Assembly: GCF_030506305.1 (NCBI RefSeq)
Contig: NZ_CP119421.1
Location: 3,612,501-3,676,500, forward strand
Direction: 5' to 3'
Length of the DNA stretch: 64,000 nt
Origin: Porifericola rhodea
GTDB lineage: Bacteria; Bacteroidota; Bacteroidia; Cytophagales; Cyclobacteriaceae
Shown: positions 17,509 to 27,124 of the stretch, piece after piece
How positions within the stretch are numbered: the stretch's first letter is position 1
Layout: the number at the start of each line of letters is the position of its first letter
Translations under genes and position numbers: made by a program
The notes under the pieces: model-generated
Seen by the model: only the letters and a program-made list of their open reading frames with translations
Database searches by the model: none
Told to the model about the DNA's origin: nothing

Positions 17509-18784
17509 TGGTAGTATTTTGTTTTTCCAGATCAAAAAGGTCGTTGAGCACGTCTATTAGGGTTTCTGCCTCGCCACGTTTACAGGCGGCTTTGAGCTGA
17601 AGTACCGGCAGTTTGATGATTTTCTGCATCATGCCCTTGGTGATCTTTTCAATATAGTCTGCTTCTTTGCTATCCATATTTTTCAGGTAGCGAGAAATTT
17701 CCTCCTGACGAATTTGCTCCAAAGCATTTTTAAGACGATTAATAGTAGGTGAAACTTCCATCTCCTGCATCCAGCCTTCCACATCTACCAGTGTTTCTTC
17801 TATGATTGCCTTTACATGCGGAATAGCGTTAATACGCTTACGGAGTGCCTCATCCGCCTTATTTTGAATATCATCTATATTATAAACCAGTGCACCTGGT
17901 ACATTTTCTACTTCAGCTTCTATGCTGCGAGGTACTGAAAGGTCTATCAGGTATTTGTAACTCAGATGCTCTCTGTTATCAAACAGAGTTTTAGTAATAA
18001 GAGGAGATTGAAGAGATACGGCAGATACAACTATATCAGCTTCTAAAATAGCGTCATGTACCTCTTCGTAAAGGCAGGTTGCAAAACCGTACTGTGTCGC
18101 CATATTTACAGCTTTTTCGTGCGTACGGTTAATTACAGTTACTTTAAAAAGCTTATCAATATTGTCGGAGTCACCAATATTTTTACAAACATCAGCACCA
18201 ATTTCACCCAGACCTATAACCAGAACCCGAGGATTGATGATCTCATTTGCCAGGTCAAAAACGAGTTCAGAAGCAGCATAGGATACAGAGGCAGCACCAT
18301 CGCGGAAGGGAGTTTCCTGCACTACTCGTTTGTTGGTAAAAAAGATAGTATGTAACAGGCGATGAAGGAAGGGACCAGCCATCTCCATATCAGCAGAGGC
18401 CTGGTAAGCACGCTTTACCTGGTTAGAGATTTGCATATCGCCCACCACCTGAGACTCCAGGCCGGTAGCTACATGAAAAAGGTGGCGCATTGCCTCTTTT
18501 TCATCATTGTATCTTACAAAATAGTCGCTGAGATTGGCCAGGTCAATCAGACCTTTTTCAATGATGATGAGTTTGATAATCTCGTCACTAAAATCTTCTT
18601 CTGCGGTATAATAAACTTCTGTGCGGTTGCAGGTAGAAAGCACTAAGGCTTCAGTTATGCTAATAACTTCTTTGAACTTACGAAGCAGGCTAGTGATCTC
18701 CTGATCATTTAAAGCTACCCTCTCACGAATCTCAATAGGGCTATTCTTGTATGTTAAGCTTATTAATTTGAAGTTGTTTTGCAT
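17495..18784 (-). CDS. hemA: Glutamyl-tRNA reductase
   Basis: First committed enzyme of the C5 tetrapyrrole pathway: reduces the glutamate of Glu-tRNA to glutamate-1-semialdehyde with NADPH. The ATG at 18784 is chosen (429 residues); the longer frame to 18808 begins with TTG and overlaps the -7 box. Catalytic Cys52 in LSTCNRTEVYY, the ESQVVGDMQI-like LESQVVGDMQISNQV loop, NADPH motif VIGLGEIGADV, and the C-terminal dimerisation helices (from about 330) are present. Heme made here complements the heme import operon at 1-8.5 kb; hemC lies at 47764. Confidence 0.96.
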   Translation of the reverse strand: MQNNFKLISLTYKNSPIEIRERVALNDQEITSLLRKFKEVISITEALVLSTCNRTEVYYTAEEDFSDEIIKLIIIEKGLIDLANLSDYFVRYNDEKEAMRHLFHVATGLESQVVGDMQISNQVKRAYQASADMEMAGPFLHRLLHTIFFTNKRVVQETPFRDGAASVSYAASELVFDLANEIINPRVLVIGLGEIGADVCKNIGDSDNIDKLFKVTVINRTHEKAVNMATQYGFATCLYEEVHDAILEADIVVSAVSLQSPLITKTLFDNREHLSYKYLIDLSVPRSIEAEVENVPGALVYNIDDIQNKADEALRKRINAIPHVKAIIEETLVDVEGWMQEMEVSPTINRLKNALEQIRQEEISRYLKNMDSKEADYIEKITKGMMQKIIKLPVLQLKAACKRGEAETLIDVLNDLFDLEKQNTTKAGK

Positions 18785-19194
18785 AATGACAATAAACTCA
18801 ATAGGCAAAGATAATTTCAGTTCCTTGAACTTTAAAATTAAGACTACTCAGAAAGTTAATTTAGAATGATTATAAATGATTGTTTTGCCTTCATATGATT
18901 CACTTTTACAACGTGATCCTCTTTAATTTAGGTTCAATGAAGCATAAGAATATTAATAAACTGAGCATTCTGATACAAAACAAATACTTAGTGAGCTATT
19001 CTAAAATGATAAAAGTCAGTTTTTGAACAAAATTAAGATAAGGGCGGGCAATAGTAAGTTGTAATCCTATCATTTTGATACTTTGTACATAGCTATAAGT
19101 ATGTGTTATGATAAACGACTAAGGTATTTGCAATAAATTTTATAATTTTAATGGCTAATACTTATCATTTTTTAATCATTACAAACCTACACAC
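18785..19194. other. 410-base divergent promoter region between hemA and pyc
   Basis: AT-rich, no protein gene seen. It must hold both the hemA promoter (18806-18813) and the pyc promoter; for pyc I could not choose between several TTTG/TA-rich candidates. Confidence 0.5.
18806..18813 (-). promoter_or_regulatory. Predicted -7 element of hemA
   Basis: The minus strand reads TATCTTTG, a full match to TAnnTTTG, with its end 21 bases before the chosen hemA ATG at 18784. No convincing -33 TTTG is present at the right distance, so a weak or regulated promoter is likely. Confidence 0.45.
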
Positions 19195-22100
19195 ATGCCA
19201 GACGACCTAAAGCCATTGAATAAAATATTGGTGGCCAACCGTGGTGAGATTGCCATCCGAATTTTGCGAGCTGCTTCAGAACTCAGAATTAGAACGGTAG
19301 CCATATACACTTATGAGGATCGCTATTCTTTACACCGCTACAAAGCAGATGAGGCTTATCAGATTGGAGAAGATAATGAACCCCTTAAGCCTTATCTGGA
19401 TATAGAAGAAATTATACTTTTAGCCAAACGCCAGAATGTAGATGCAATACACCCAGGCTATGGATTTCTTTCAGAAAATGTACAGCTTTCTCGCCGCTGC
19501 CGCGAAGAGGGAATCATCTTTGTAGGTCCTGAGCCTGAAGTGATGGAGCAGTTGGGGGATAAAGTATCCGCCAAAAAAATTGCCCTCAACGCAGAAGTGC
19601 CGGTGATTGAAGATAGTAAAGAAACTCTGGTCAACGAAGAGATTGCTCTGAAAGAAGCAGAGCGCATTGGTTTTCCGGTTATGCTAAAAGCCGCTGCTGG
19701 TGGCGGAGGGCGTGGTATGCGTGTAATCAGAGATGCTAAAAGTCTCAAAAACGCTTTCTCAGAAGCTAAAAGTGAAGCTAAAAAAGCTTTTGGTGACGAT
19801 ACTGTATTTTTAGAAAAATTTATTGAAGAGCCTAAGCACATAGAGGTGCAGATAATGGGAGATAACTATGGAAACATAGTCCACCTGTACGAGCGCGACT
19901 GTTCTGTGCAGCGTCGTTTTCAGAAAGTGGTAGAAGTAGCTCCTTCTTCTAACCTGAAGCAGGAGACCAAAGATAAACTCTATCAATATGCCTTACAGAT
20001 TACTCGCTCGGTTAACTACAATAATGTAGGTACGGTAGAGTTTCTGGTAGACAAAAATGAAGGTATATATTTTATTGAAGTTAATCCGCGTATACAGGTA
20101 GAGCATACCATTACGGAAGAAATTACCGGAATAGATATTGTTCGCTCTCAAATATTAATAGCGCAGGGGCGTAAGCTGGCTGATCCGCGTATATTTATCC
20201 GCAAACAGGAAGACATCAAAATACAAGGCTTTGCCATACAGTGCCGAGTTACTACAGAAGATCCTAAAAACAACTTCCGTCCTGACTATGGTACCATCAT
20301 TGCTTATCGGAATGCCGGCGGATTTGGAATACGACTAGACGAAGGTAGCTCTTATCCGGGTGTAACCATATCACCCTTCTTCGACTCTATGCTAGTTAAA
20401 ATTTCTGCTACCGGGCGTACACTCAAAGGAGCCTCCCAGCGTTTGCAGCGAACTTTGCGAGAGTTTAGAATCCGTGGAGTAAAAACCAATATTGGCTTTC
20501 TGATTAATGTGATTTCGCACCCCACCTTCTACAGAGGAGAGGCTACGGTTAACTTTATTGAAAGTAAGCCCGAGCTGTTCAGCATAAGGGAAGGGCTGGA
20601 CCGTGCTACCCGCACCCTGATGTATCTGGCTGATGTTACCGTAAATGGTAATCCGAATGTGCGATTTATGGATCCCAATAAATCGTTTCGCACGCCTATT
20701 CTTCCCTCTCAGTTAATGGATGAGCCCGCCAGCGGCGCAAAGGTTAACTATCAGTATGTACCCTATCCGGAAGGTACCAAAAATAAGTTGGAAAGCCTGG
20801 GCCGTGAAAAGTTTGTAGATTGGCTTAAGCAGGAAAAAAAGATACAGTATACCGACACTACATTTAGAGATGCACATCAGTCATTGCTAGCAACCCGTAT
20901 GCGGAGTCTGGATATGCTAAAGGTTGCCGAAAGCTTTGCCAAGCATCATCCGCAGGTTTTTTCTATGGAAGTATGGGGCGGGGCTACATTTGATGTGAGT
21001 ATGCGCTTTTTGCATGAAGACCCTTGGGAACGTCTACAGAAAATAAGAGCAGCAGTACCAAATATATTGCTACAGATGTTGCTTAGAGGTTCTAATGCAG
21101 TGGGTTACAAAGCCTATCCAGATAACCTGATAGAAAAATTTATTGAGAAAGCTGCCGAAAATGGTATAGATATCTTCCGTGTTTTTGATTCGCTAAACTG
21201 GGTAACCGCTATGAAAACCAGCCTACGTACTATACGTGAGCGAACCAATGCCCTAGCCGAAGCTGCAATTTGCTATACCGGTGACCTTATGTCGCCCGAC
21301 AATAAAAAATATACGCTGCAATACTACCTGGACCTGGCCCGCCAGCTGGAAGATGAAGGAGCCCACATTTTGGCCATTAAAGATATGGCAGGATTACTTA
21401 AACCTTATGCTGCAGAGCTGCTGGTAAGTGAACTGAAAAAAGCGGTAGACTTGCCTGTTCATCTCCATACGCATGATACCTCTTCTATACAAACAGCAAG
21501 CTATGTCAAAGCTATTGAAGCCGGGGTAGACGTAGTAGATGTAGCCATAGGAGCCATGTCAGGCTTAACCTCGCAACCCAACTTTAATTCTGTAGTAGCT
21601 ATGATGCAGGGGCACGAGCGGGAGCAGCCTATCAACCTGAAATCTCTTAATGAGTACTCCGTCTATTGGGAGGCAGTAAGGGAATATTATTACCCCTTTG
21701 AGTCTGGACTTAAAGCTGGCACTGCTGAAGTTTACGAGCATGAAATACCCGGAGGACAGTATTCTAACTTACGACCTCAGGCTGTAGCCATGGGGCTGGA
21801 GCATAAGTTTGAGACCATCAAGCAGAATTATGCTATTGTAAACAAACTTTTTGGAGAGTTGGTAAAAGTGACGCCTTCTTCTAAAGTGGTGGGAGATATG
21901 GCTATTTTTATGGCTTCCAACAACCTCACTGTAGAGGATGTACTGAACAATAGCAAAAACTTGTCTTTCCCTGAATCAGTAATCAGTTTGTTTAAAGGTG
22001 ATCTAGGGCAGCCCTATGGAGGTTTTCCGGCAGAGGTACAGAAGGCAGTGCTCAAAGGAGAGGTAGCCTATACAGATCGTCCGAATGAGCATCTGGAGTC

Positions 22101-22686
22101 TATAGATTTTGATAAAGAGTTTACGGAGTTTCAGCAGCGCCTGGGAGAGGAAAGGACCATACTGGATTTCTTATCTTATAAGTTATATCCTAAGGTGTAT
22201 GAAGACTATTATAACCATATGAAGGTCTATGGGGATATGTCATCTTTACCCACTCCAGCTTTCTTTTACGGTCTTCAGTACGGAGAAGAAATTCTGGTCA
22301 ACATCAGTGAGGGTAAAGTCATCATGATTAAACTGCTCTTTATCTCCGAGCCTGATGACGAAGGTTTCCGTAATGTTACTTTTGAGCTGAATGGTCAGTC
22401 TAGAAGAGTAAGTGTAAAAGATAAAAACTTTCAGGTGAAGGTTGAACAACATCGTAAAGCAGAGAAAGACAGCGAAACCGAAATTGGTGCTCCTCTTCAA
22501 GGCAGGCTTTCAGGTATCATGGTAAAGGCCGGACAGGAGGTAGAAGAGGGTACTCCTTTATTTGTTATAGAAGCAATGAAAATGGAGTCTACCATCTCTG
22601 CTCCTCATGCCGGAGTAATCAAAAAAATCTACCTTGAAAGTGGAGTTATGGTGGAGCAGGATGATCTGGTAGTTGAGTTTGAATAA
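19195..22686 (+). CDS. pyc: Pyruvate carboxylase
   Basis: Biotin enzyme turning pyruvate and bicarbonate into oxaloacetate to refill the TCA cycle. 1163 residues in one chain, the usual length. Biotin carboxylase domain (about 8-460) with ATP-grasp AAAGGGGRGMRV and EVNPRIQVEHTITEE; carboxyltransferase domain (about 545-1000) with TFRDAHQSLLATRMR, the metal-binding HLHTHDTSS and the carbamylated-Lys region AIKDMAGLLKP; biotin carboxyl carrier domain at the end with biotin Lys1129 in EAMKMEST. All catalytic features are intact. Preceded by a 410-base regulatory gap and followed by a strong terminator, so it is monocistronic. Confidence 0.97.
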   Translation: MPDDLKPLNKILVANRGEIAIRILRAASELRIRTVAIYTYEDRYSLHRYKADEAYQIGEDNEPLKPYLDIEEIILLAKRQNVDAIHPGYGFLSENVQLSRRCREEGIIFVGPEPEVMEQLGDKVSAKKIALNAEVPVIEDSKETLVNEEIALKEAERIGFPVMLKAAAGGGGRGMRVIRDAKSLKNAFSEAKSEAKKAFGDDTVFLEKFIEEPKHIEVQIMGDNYGNIVHLYERDCSVQRRFQKVVEVAPSSNLKQETKDKLYQYALQITRSVNYNNVGTVEFLVDKNEGIYFIEVNPRIQVEHTITEEITGIDIVRSQILIAQGRKLADPRIFIRKQEDIKIQGFAIQCRVTTEDPKNNFRPDYGTIIAYRNAGGFGIRLDEGSSYPGVTISPFFDSMLVKISATGRTLKGASQRLQRTLREFRIRGVKTNIGFLINVISHPTFYRGEATVNFIESKPELFSIREGLDRATRTLMYLADVTVNGNPNVRFMDPNKSFRTPILPSQLMDEPASGAKVNYQYVPYPEGTKNKLESLGREKFVDWLKQEKKIQYTDTTFRDAHQSLLATRMRSLDMLKVAESFAKHHPQVFSMEVWGGATFDVSMRFLHEDPWERLQKIRAAVPNILLQMLLRGSNAVGYKAYPDNLIEKFIEKAAENGIDIFRVFDSLNWVTAMKTSLRTIRERTNALAEAAICYTGDLMSPDNKKYTLQYYLDLARQLEDEGAHILAIKDMAGLLKPYAAELLVSELKKAVDLPVHLHTHDTSSIQTASYVKAIEAGVDVVDVAIGAMSGLTSQPNFNSVVAMMQGHEREQPINLKSLNEYSVYWEAVREYYYPFESGLKAGTAEVYEHEIPGGQYSNLRPQAVAMGLEHKFETIKQNYAIVNKLFGELVKVTPSSKVVGDMAIFMASNNLTVEDVLNNSKNLSFPESVISLFKGDLGQPYGGFPAEVQKAVLKGEVAYTDRPNEHLESIDFDKEFTEFQQRLGEERTILDFLSYKLYPKVYEDYYNHMKVYGDMSSLPTPAFFYGLQYGEEILVNISEGKVIMIKLLFISEPDDEGFRNVTFELNGQSRRVSVKDKNFQVKVEQHRKAEKDSETEIGAPLQGRLSGIMVKAGQEVEEGTPLFVIEAMKMESTISAPHAGVIKKIYLESGVMVEQDDLVVEFE

Positions 22687-22710
22687 ATCTTATAAGAGGC
22701 ATATTGCAAA

Positions 22711-22739
22711 AAGACGTGTAAAACTGCACGTCTTTTTTT
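22711..22739 (+). terminator. Terminator after pyc
   Basis: Stem AAGACGTG (22711-22718) / CACGTCTT (22727-22734) with a T run to 22739. Starts 25 bases after the pyc stop. Confidence 0.88.
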
Positions 22740-22930
22740 ATTGTCTAATGCAGTGCAAACCAAAAATTATGGGTAAATCACTTTTCTTACCCAACAAATA
22801 TGTAGTAAGGTGGTTAAAAGACATATATGCCAGTATTCTATAATACGGGAGCCCTGTGGCACTGAAAAATATGTGTACTGGCCATCATTTTTTTACTGAA
22901 ATCACTTTTTTAACCTATAATTTAATCAAA

Positions 22931-23197
22931 ATGAGATTTTTGACAGGAATCCTAACCGTTGCATTGGCTGGAGTTGCTGCTAGTATCATCTTTTCACAAG
23001 ATGGCAGCACCAAAGCCAGAACTCGCAAAAGATTTAGCAAAGACAGTAGCCGTTTAAAATCGGATGTAGAAAAAACGATTAACGAAGGCATCTACAATGT
23101 GCTGGACGTTGTAAGTGAGCTTCTTTCAGAATACGCTAAGAAGAGCCAAAGCTCTTTGAAGCAGGCGAAAAAGAGAAAGAAGTACATCACTTTATAA
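22931..23197 (+). CDS. YtxH-like small membrane-anchored protein
   Basis: 88 residues from the ATG at 22931; an upstream in-frame start at 22856 would add 25 residues with no conserved character. One N-terminal hydrophobic segment (MRFLTGILTVALAGVAASII), then a strongly basic, helical tail with many Ser/Lys. This layout resembles YtxH-domain stress proteins, but the similarity is to general architecture, so the call is tentative. Lies between pyc and mscS with terminators on both sides. Confidence 0.65.
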   Translation: MRFLTGILTVALAGVAASIIFSQDGSTKARTRKRFSKDSSRLKSDVEKTINEGIYNVLDVVSELLSEYAKKSQSSLKQAKKRKKYITL

Positions 23198-23253
23198 AAC
23201 CTGGAGCCTAAATGAGCTCACTGCGATTTCATTTTACAGAATGAATTTCAAAG

Positions 23254-23280
23254 AAAAGAGCCCAGTCGGCTCTTTTCTTT
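23254..23280 (+). terminator. Terminator after the YtxH-like gene
   Basis: AAAAGAGCC (23254-23262) / GGCTCTTTT (23268-23276), loop of five, then CTTT. It ends 20 bases before the mscS start. Confidence 0.8.
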
Positions 23281-23299
23281 TCATAACGAACCCTCTCCA

Positions 23300-24223
23300 A
23301 TGGAATTTAATATTGAAAACCCTTTAAAATTAGTAACAGAAAAGGTAGAAGGGTGGATCACAGATCTGATAGCTATGTTGCCCAACCTGGTGGTAGCTAT
23401 TCTGATTGTGGTCATTTTTTATGTAATAGCGCGTTTGGCACGTAAGGGAGCTGTCAACCTTTTTCAGCGTGTATCTTCTAACGAAGCAGTTAAAAACCTG
23501 TTTTCTAACATTATTTTTATCGGCTTTTTAATAGCGGGTATATTTGTAGCGCTGGGCATACTTGACCTGGATAAAACTGTTACATCTTTGCTTGCAGGAG
23601 TAGGTATCATCGGTTTAGCCTTAGGTTTTGCCTTCCAGGATATTGCTGCCAACTTCATTTCCGGTGTTCTTATCGCTTTTCGCCAACCCTTTAAAGTAGG
23701 GGATATTATTGAAAATGATGGGCATATGGGTACTGTTAGTGAAATTAATTTGAGAACTACTACCATACGTACTTTTCAGGGATTAGAAGTTTTAATTCCT
23801 AATAAGCAGCTTTTCCAAAATGTGGTTACCAACTATACTCGTACCAGCGAAAGAAGAGTAGATTTGGGAGTGGGTGTTTCTTATGGCGATGACCTGGCAA
23901 AAGTGAAAAAAGTAACCATTGACGCGGTTTCCGCTCTGGACAGTATAGATAAGAGTAGAGAGGTTACTCTCTTTTACAATGAATTTGGTGATAGCTCTAT
24001 TAATTTTTCGGTACGCTTCTGGGCTAAATCTCCTAAACAGCCTGACTATCTACAGGCTTTAAGCGATGCTATTATGGCTATTCAAGCTGCATATAACGAA
24101 CATGATATTATGATTCCTTTCCCTATACGTACACTGGATTTTGGTATTAAAGGAGGAGAAAAGCTTTCGGAAATGGTTTTGCACCATAATAATGGCAAAC
24201 CCAGACAAACTGATGGTGCTTAG
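23300..24223 (+). CDS. mscS: MscS-family mechanosensitive channel
   Basis: Inner-membrane tension-gated channel protecting against osmotic downshock. 307 residues, close to E. coli MscS (286). Three hydrophobic segments (about 20-45, 70-90, 95-115); the pore helix LAGVGIIGLALGFAFQDIAA has the Gly/Ala packing pattern, followed by the cytoplasmic vestibule with GDIIENDGHMGTV and VLIPNKQLFQNVV. The second MscS-type gene in the window besides the partial one at the left edge; the pair differs in the pore sequence. Monocistronic by flanking terminators. Confidence 0.93.
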   Translation: MEFNIENPLKLVTEKVEGWITDLIAMLPNLVVAILIVVIFYVIARLARKGAVNLFQRVSSNEAVKNLFSNIIFIGFLIAGIFVALGILDLDKTVTSLLAGVGIIGLALGFAFQDIAANFISGVLIAFRQPFKVGDIIENDGHMGTVSEINLRTTTIRTFQGLEVLIPNKQLFQNVVTNYTRTSERRVDLGVGVSYGDDLAKVKKVTIDAVSALDSIDKSREVTLFYNEFGDSSINFSVRFWAKSPKQPDYLQALSDAIMAIQAAYNEHDIMIPFPIRTLDFGIKGGEKLSEMVLHHNNGKPRQTDGA

Positions 24224-24258
24224 CATATCTAAACTAGAGGTTTGCAAATAATCAAAAC

Positions 24259-24289
24259 AAGCAGTTTCCTTTTGGACATTGCTTTTTTT
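24259..24289 (+). terminator. Terminator after mscS
   Basis: AAGCA (24259-24263) / TGCTT (24280-24284) with an inner TCC/GGA pairing, followed by a run of T to 24289. The stem is weak but the T run is clear. Confidence 0.6.
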
Positions 24290-24365
24290 ATGGATAATAT
24301 TAGGTAAGTAAGGGTATTAGTTAGAAGGCATTGCCCTATTTTTTTAAACTTTAAACTAATTTTTT

Positions 24366-25613
24366 ATGACTACAATTCCTTCTGATCCAAAGTTAGATAG
24401 CACACTTGCTATCCTTAAAGATGGTTACACTTTTATAGAAAGACGGTGCAGAGAGTTTCAATCTGATATTTTTGAAACCCGAGTGTTAGGAGAGAAAGCA
24501 GTTTGTATTCAGGGGCAGGATGCAGCTGGTATTTTTTATGACCCTCAGAAATTTAAGCGTAAAGGAGCTACTCCCAAAAGGATACAAAGGACTCTGTTTG
24601 GAGAAGGGGGCGTACAAGGACTGGATGGCGAAGCACACCAACACCGTAAACAGGCTTTTATGTCTTTAATGAGTCATGAGAGAGTAAAAGACCTGATGCA
24701 TTTGGTTCGCGCAGAGTGGCTAGTGCAAATAAAAAAATGGAGCAACAAAGAGCAGCTTGTAATTTTTGAAGAGAGTAAGGTGGTTATGTGCCGGGCAGCA
24801 TGTGCTTGGGCTGGTGTTCCTCTTTCAGAAGAAAAGCTAACTCAAAGGGCAGATGATTTGGCAATGATGGTAGATGCTTTTGGAGGTGTAGGGATAAGGA
24901 ATATCAAAGGTAGGTTAGCCCGCCAGAGGTCAGAGCAATGGGTAAAACATTTGATTATTCAGGTGCGAGCTAACCAAATCCAAGCTCAGGAAGGTACAGC
25001 ATTACACATGTTTTCGCACCATCAGGACTTAAATGGTGAACTTTTAGACCCAGAGATTGCGGCAGTTGAACTCCTCAATATTCTTCGTCCTTTAGTAGCT
25101 GTAGCCTGGTATGATACTTTTCTTGCGCTGGCGCTCTTTCAGTATCCTCAGTACAGGAAAAAACTTCAACACGGAAGCGATCAGGATATGGAAGATTTTG
25201 TGCAGGAAGTTAGGCGCTTTTATCCTTTTACGCCGTTTTTAGGCGCCAGGGTACTGGAGGAATTTGAATGGAAAGGACACCAATTTACTAAAGACAGATT
25301 GGTTTTGCTGGATGTTTATGGTACAAACCGTGGAGAAAAGTACTGGCAGAAGGCTGAGGTTTTCTTTCCGGAACGTTTTAGAGAATGGGATGAGAGTAAA
25401 TACAACTTTATTCCACAGGGAGGAGGTGATTTTTTGACGAACCATCGTTGTGCTGGTGAGTGGGTTACCATAGGTGCGATGAAGGTAGCTTTAGATATAC
25501 TTGTAAACCATCTGGAATATGATGTTCCTGAGCAGGATTTTCAATACAGCCTGGATCGTATGCCTGCATTGCCTCATAGTGGGTTTATACTCAGTAATGT
25601 AAGGCTGAAATAA
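24366..25613 (+). CDS. CYP152-type cytochrome P450 (fatty acid peroxygenase)
   Basis: Heme-thiolate enzyme that uses hydrogen peroxide to hydroxylate (or decarboxylate) fatty acids, without a reductase partner. 415 residues, the family length. The I helix reads NILRPLVAVAWY with Arg241-Pro242, the pair that in CYP152 enzymes binds the substrate carboxylate in place of the usual acid-Thr pair. Position 84 is Gln (GGVQGLDGEAHQHRK), as in the hydroxylases P450 BSbeta and SPalpha, not His as in the alkene-forming OleT. The ExxR motif EVRR and the heme ligand Cys362 in NHRCAGEW are intact. No ferredoxin or reductase gene lies nearby, as expected for a peroxygenase. Product regiochemistry cannot be predicted. 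Confidence 0.9.
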   Translation: MTTIPSDPKLDSTLAILKDGYTFIERRCREFQSDIFETRVLGEKAVCIQGQDAAGIFYDPQKFKRKGATPKRIQRTLFGEGGVQGLDGEAHQHRKQAFMSLMSHERVKDLMHLVRAEWLVQIKKWSNKEQLVIFEESKVVMCRAACAWAGVPLSEEKLTQRADDLAMMVDAFGGVGIRNIKGRLARQRSEQWVKHLIIQVRANQIQAQEGTALHMFSHHQDLNGELLDPEIAAVELLNILRPLVAVAWYDTFLALALFQYPQYRKKLQHGSDQDMEDFVQEVRRFYPFTPFLGARVLEEFEWKGHQFTKDRLVLLDVYGTNRGEKYWQKAEVFFPERFREWDESKYNFIPQGGGDFLTNHRCAGEWVTIGAMKVALDILVNHLEYDVPEQDFQYSLDRMPALPHSGFILSNVRLK

Positions 25614-25647
25614 TGCTTAACTAGCTTAATTAGTCTGTTTACACAAA

Positions 25648-25680
25648 AATACCCACCCTTAATGCAGGTGGGTATTATTT
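25648..25680. terminator. Bidirectional terminator between P450 and YegP-like gene
   Basis: Perfect 10-bp stem AATACCCACC (25648-25657) / GGTGGGTATT (25667-25676), with T-rich tracts on both sides. Serves the two converging genes. Confidence 0.85.
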
Positions 25681-25705
25681 TCTATGCTAACCTAAATTGA
25701 TTATC

Positions 25706-26050
25706 CTAGGCGGGTACAGCTGCCGACTGATCGTCAGTAACTGCCTGGGGGGCATTGGTCTGTACAGAATCTATACCTTTATCGCATGAGCCCTCAGAAG
25801 CATACATCTGGCTGGAACCAATCACCTGGCCATTACTGGCTTTAAGGTTGAAGTAATGCTTACCATTAGAAGAAGTTTTCTTCTCAAACCTTTTCTCATT
25901 CAAAGCATTTTTCTGAACAGATGCTATACCTTTCAAACAGTTTGTCTTGGTCTTGTACCCTTCGCTACTGAGAATAGCCTGACCATTGCTTGCTTTAAGG
26001 GTAAATTGAAATTCTCCATTTTTCCGTTTGCTAATGATAAATTTTCCCAT
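25706..26050 (-). CDS. YegP-family protein with two DUF1508 repeats
   Basis: 114 residues. Two copies of the DUF1508 unit: FIISKRKNGEFQFTLKASNG (4-23) onward and KTSSNGKHYFNLKASNG, each followed by Q-x-I-x-SS-x-x-Y and a Cys-x-KGI-x-SVQ helix. YegP-type proteins are small cytoplasmic beta-alpha proteins often linked to stress, without a settled function. The C-terminal tail after residue 100 is low complexity. Confidence 0.92.
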   Translation of the reverse strand: MGKFIISKRKNGEFQFTLKASNGQAILSSEGYKTKTNCLKGIASVQKNALNEKRFEKKTSSNGKHYFNLKASNGQVIGSSQMYASEGSCDKGIDSVQTNAPQAVTDDQSAAVPA

Positions 26051-26179
26051 AGTGAAGTATTTATTAGGGTGGATGATGCTATAAATTAAGTAAGTCTGAT
26101 AAAAAACACTAATTTTTATAGACTAAATACCTATATAATTCATGCGTACTTTTATTTAGCTAAAAGCTGGGTACCTCAT

Positions 26180-26695
26180 CTAGTGTAATGTAAATAGTTC
26201 ATCTACGTAAAAATCTCTGCTTAACAAATCATAGTTATCCAGGCACTCGCTATTACCGCTTCGCATAATACTTGCGCAAGCACCATTCGGCAGGCTACTT
26301 TCCAGATGCCTGCGATCTAGCACACAGTGCCCCAACTCATGGAAAATAATAAACTCTTTGTATAAGTCGCTGGCACGATTCCAGAAACTTCTGTCAATAG
26401 TTACCTTTCTGGGGCTACGAAAGCGATTACAAGCACATTGTCCCGCTATATGTTCTTGTTCAATTTCTTCAATGCTGGCACTTATCTCTAAGTTGGTCAG
26501 ATCATAATTAAAACCTCTGGCACGGGCTTCCTCTTCAAAACGGCTAAAGTACTGGTACAGGGCTTCATCTACATTTGGATATAAGGGTTTTTGCTCTTCT
26601 TCGGGCAACATTAAATCTTCTTCTTGTGTACAGGCCGATACCAAATTCAAAAGCAATAGTGTAAAGGCAGTTGTGTATACTTTGGAAATAGTCAT
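26180..26695 (-). CDS. Putative zinc metalloprotease lipoprotein
   Basis: 171 residues. Lipoprotein signal with LVSAC (Cys22). A zincin motif FHELGHCVLDRRH gives His119-Glu120-x2-His123 and a third His130; 13 residues on, ASIMRSG could be a Met-turn. So this is probably a small, membrane-anchored zinc peptidase. The third His is one residue farther than in classic metzincins (HExxHxxGxxH). There are extra Cys residues (87, 89, 124 and two near the end) that could form disulfides. Substrate unknown. No immunity or partner gene is adjacent. Confidence 0.75.
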   Translation of the reverse strand: MTISKVYTTAFTLLLLNLVSACTQEEDLMLPEEEQKPLYPNVDEALYQYFSRFEEEARARGFNYDLTNLEISASIEEIEQEHIAGQCACNRFRSPRKVTIDRSFWNRASDLYKEFIIFHELGHCVLDRRHLESSLPNGACASIMRSGNSECLDNYDLLSRDFYVDELFTLH

Positions 26696-27124
26696 AACCT
26701 CAATGTTTACAGCTTATTATATGATTGATTTAGATACGCTTCTATGCTGTAAAATATTGTCATTCAGATGGTTAAGAGTAGGGAATGCTTGTATTTGTGC
26801 TGTTAATGTCACCTGCAAGACACTAATGGGTAAGTTTTTCCTAAACTGACGCAAATAGTATTTTTTCTACCTCAGTCCGATATTTCTCACCTGCGTAACA
26901 TTTACTAATAATCATGCAGACAATGACCTAATACTGATATTACTGCCTATATATGTATTTCATTTTATGATCAGTTCTTAAGTTTATATTTAAACTTTAC
27001 AGCAAATTTTTAAGCTTTAGCAATGTTATTATTTAGAATAATATAATATTTTATTAAAATAATTTAATAATTAAAAAATCTTACATTATCTTTACATGTA
27101 GATATTTATAGAAAAGTATCAGAG
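26696..27124. other. 429-base AT-rich intergenic region
   Basis: Divergent promoter region between the zincin lipoprotein and the orphan gene at 27125. The last 120 bases are almost only A and T. No gene, hairpin or clear TAnnTTTG box was found. Confidence 0.5.
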
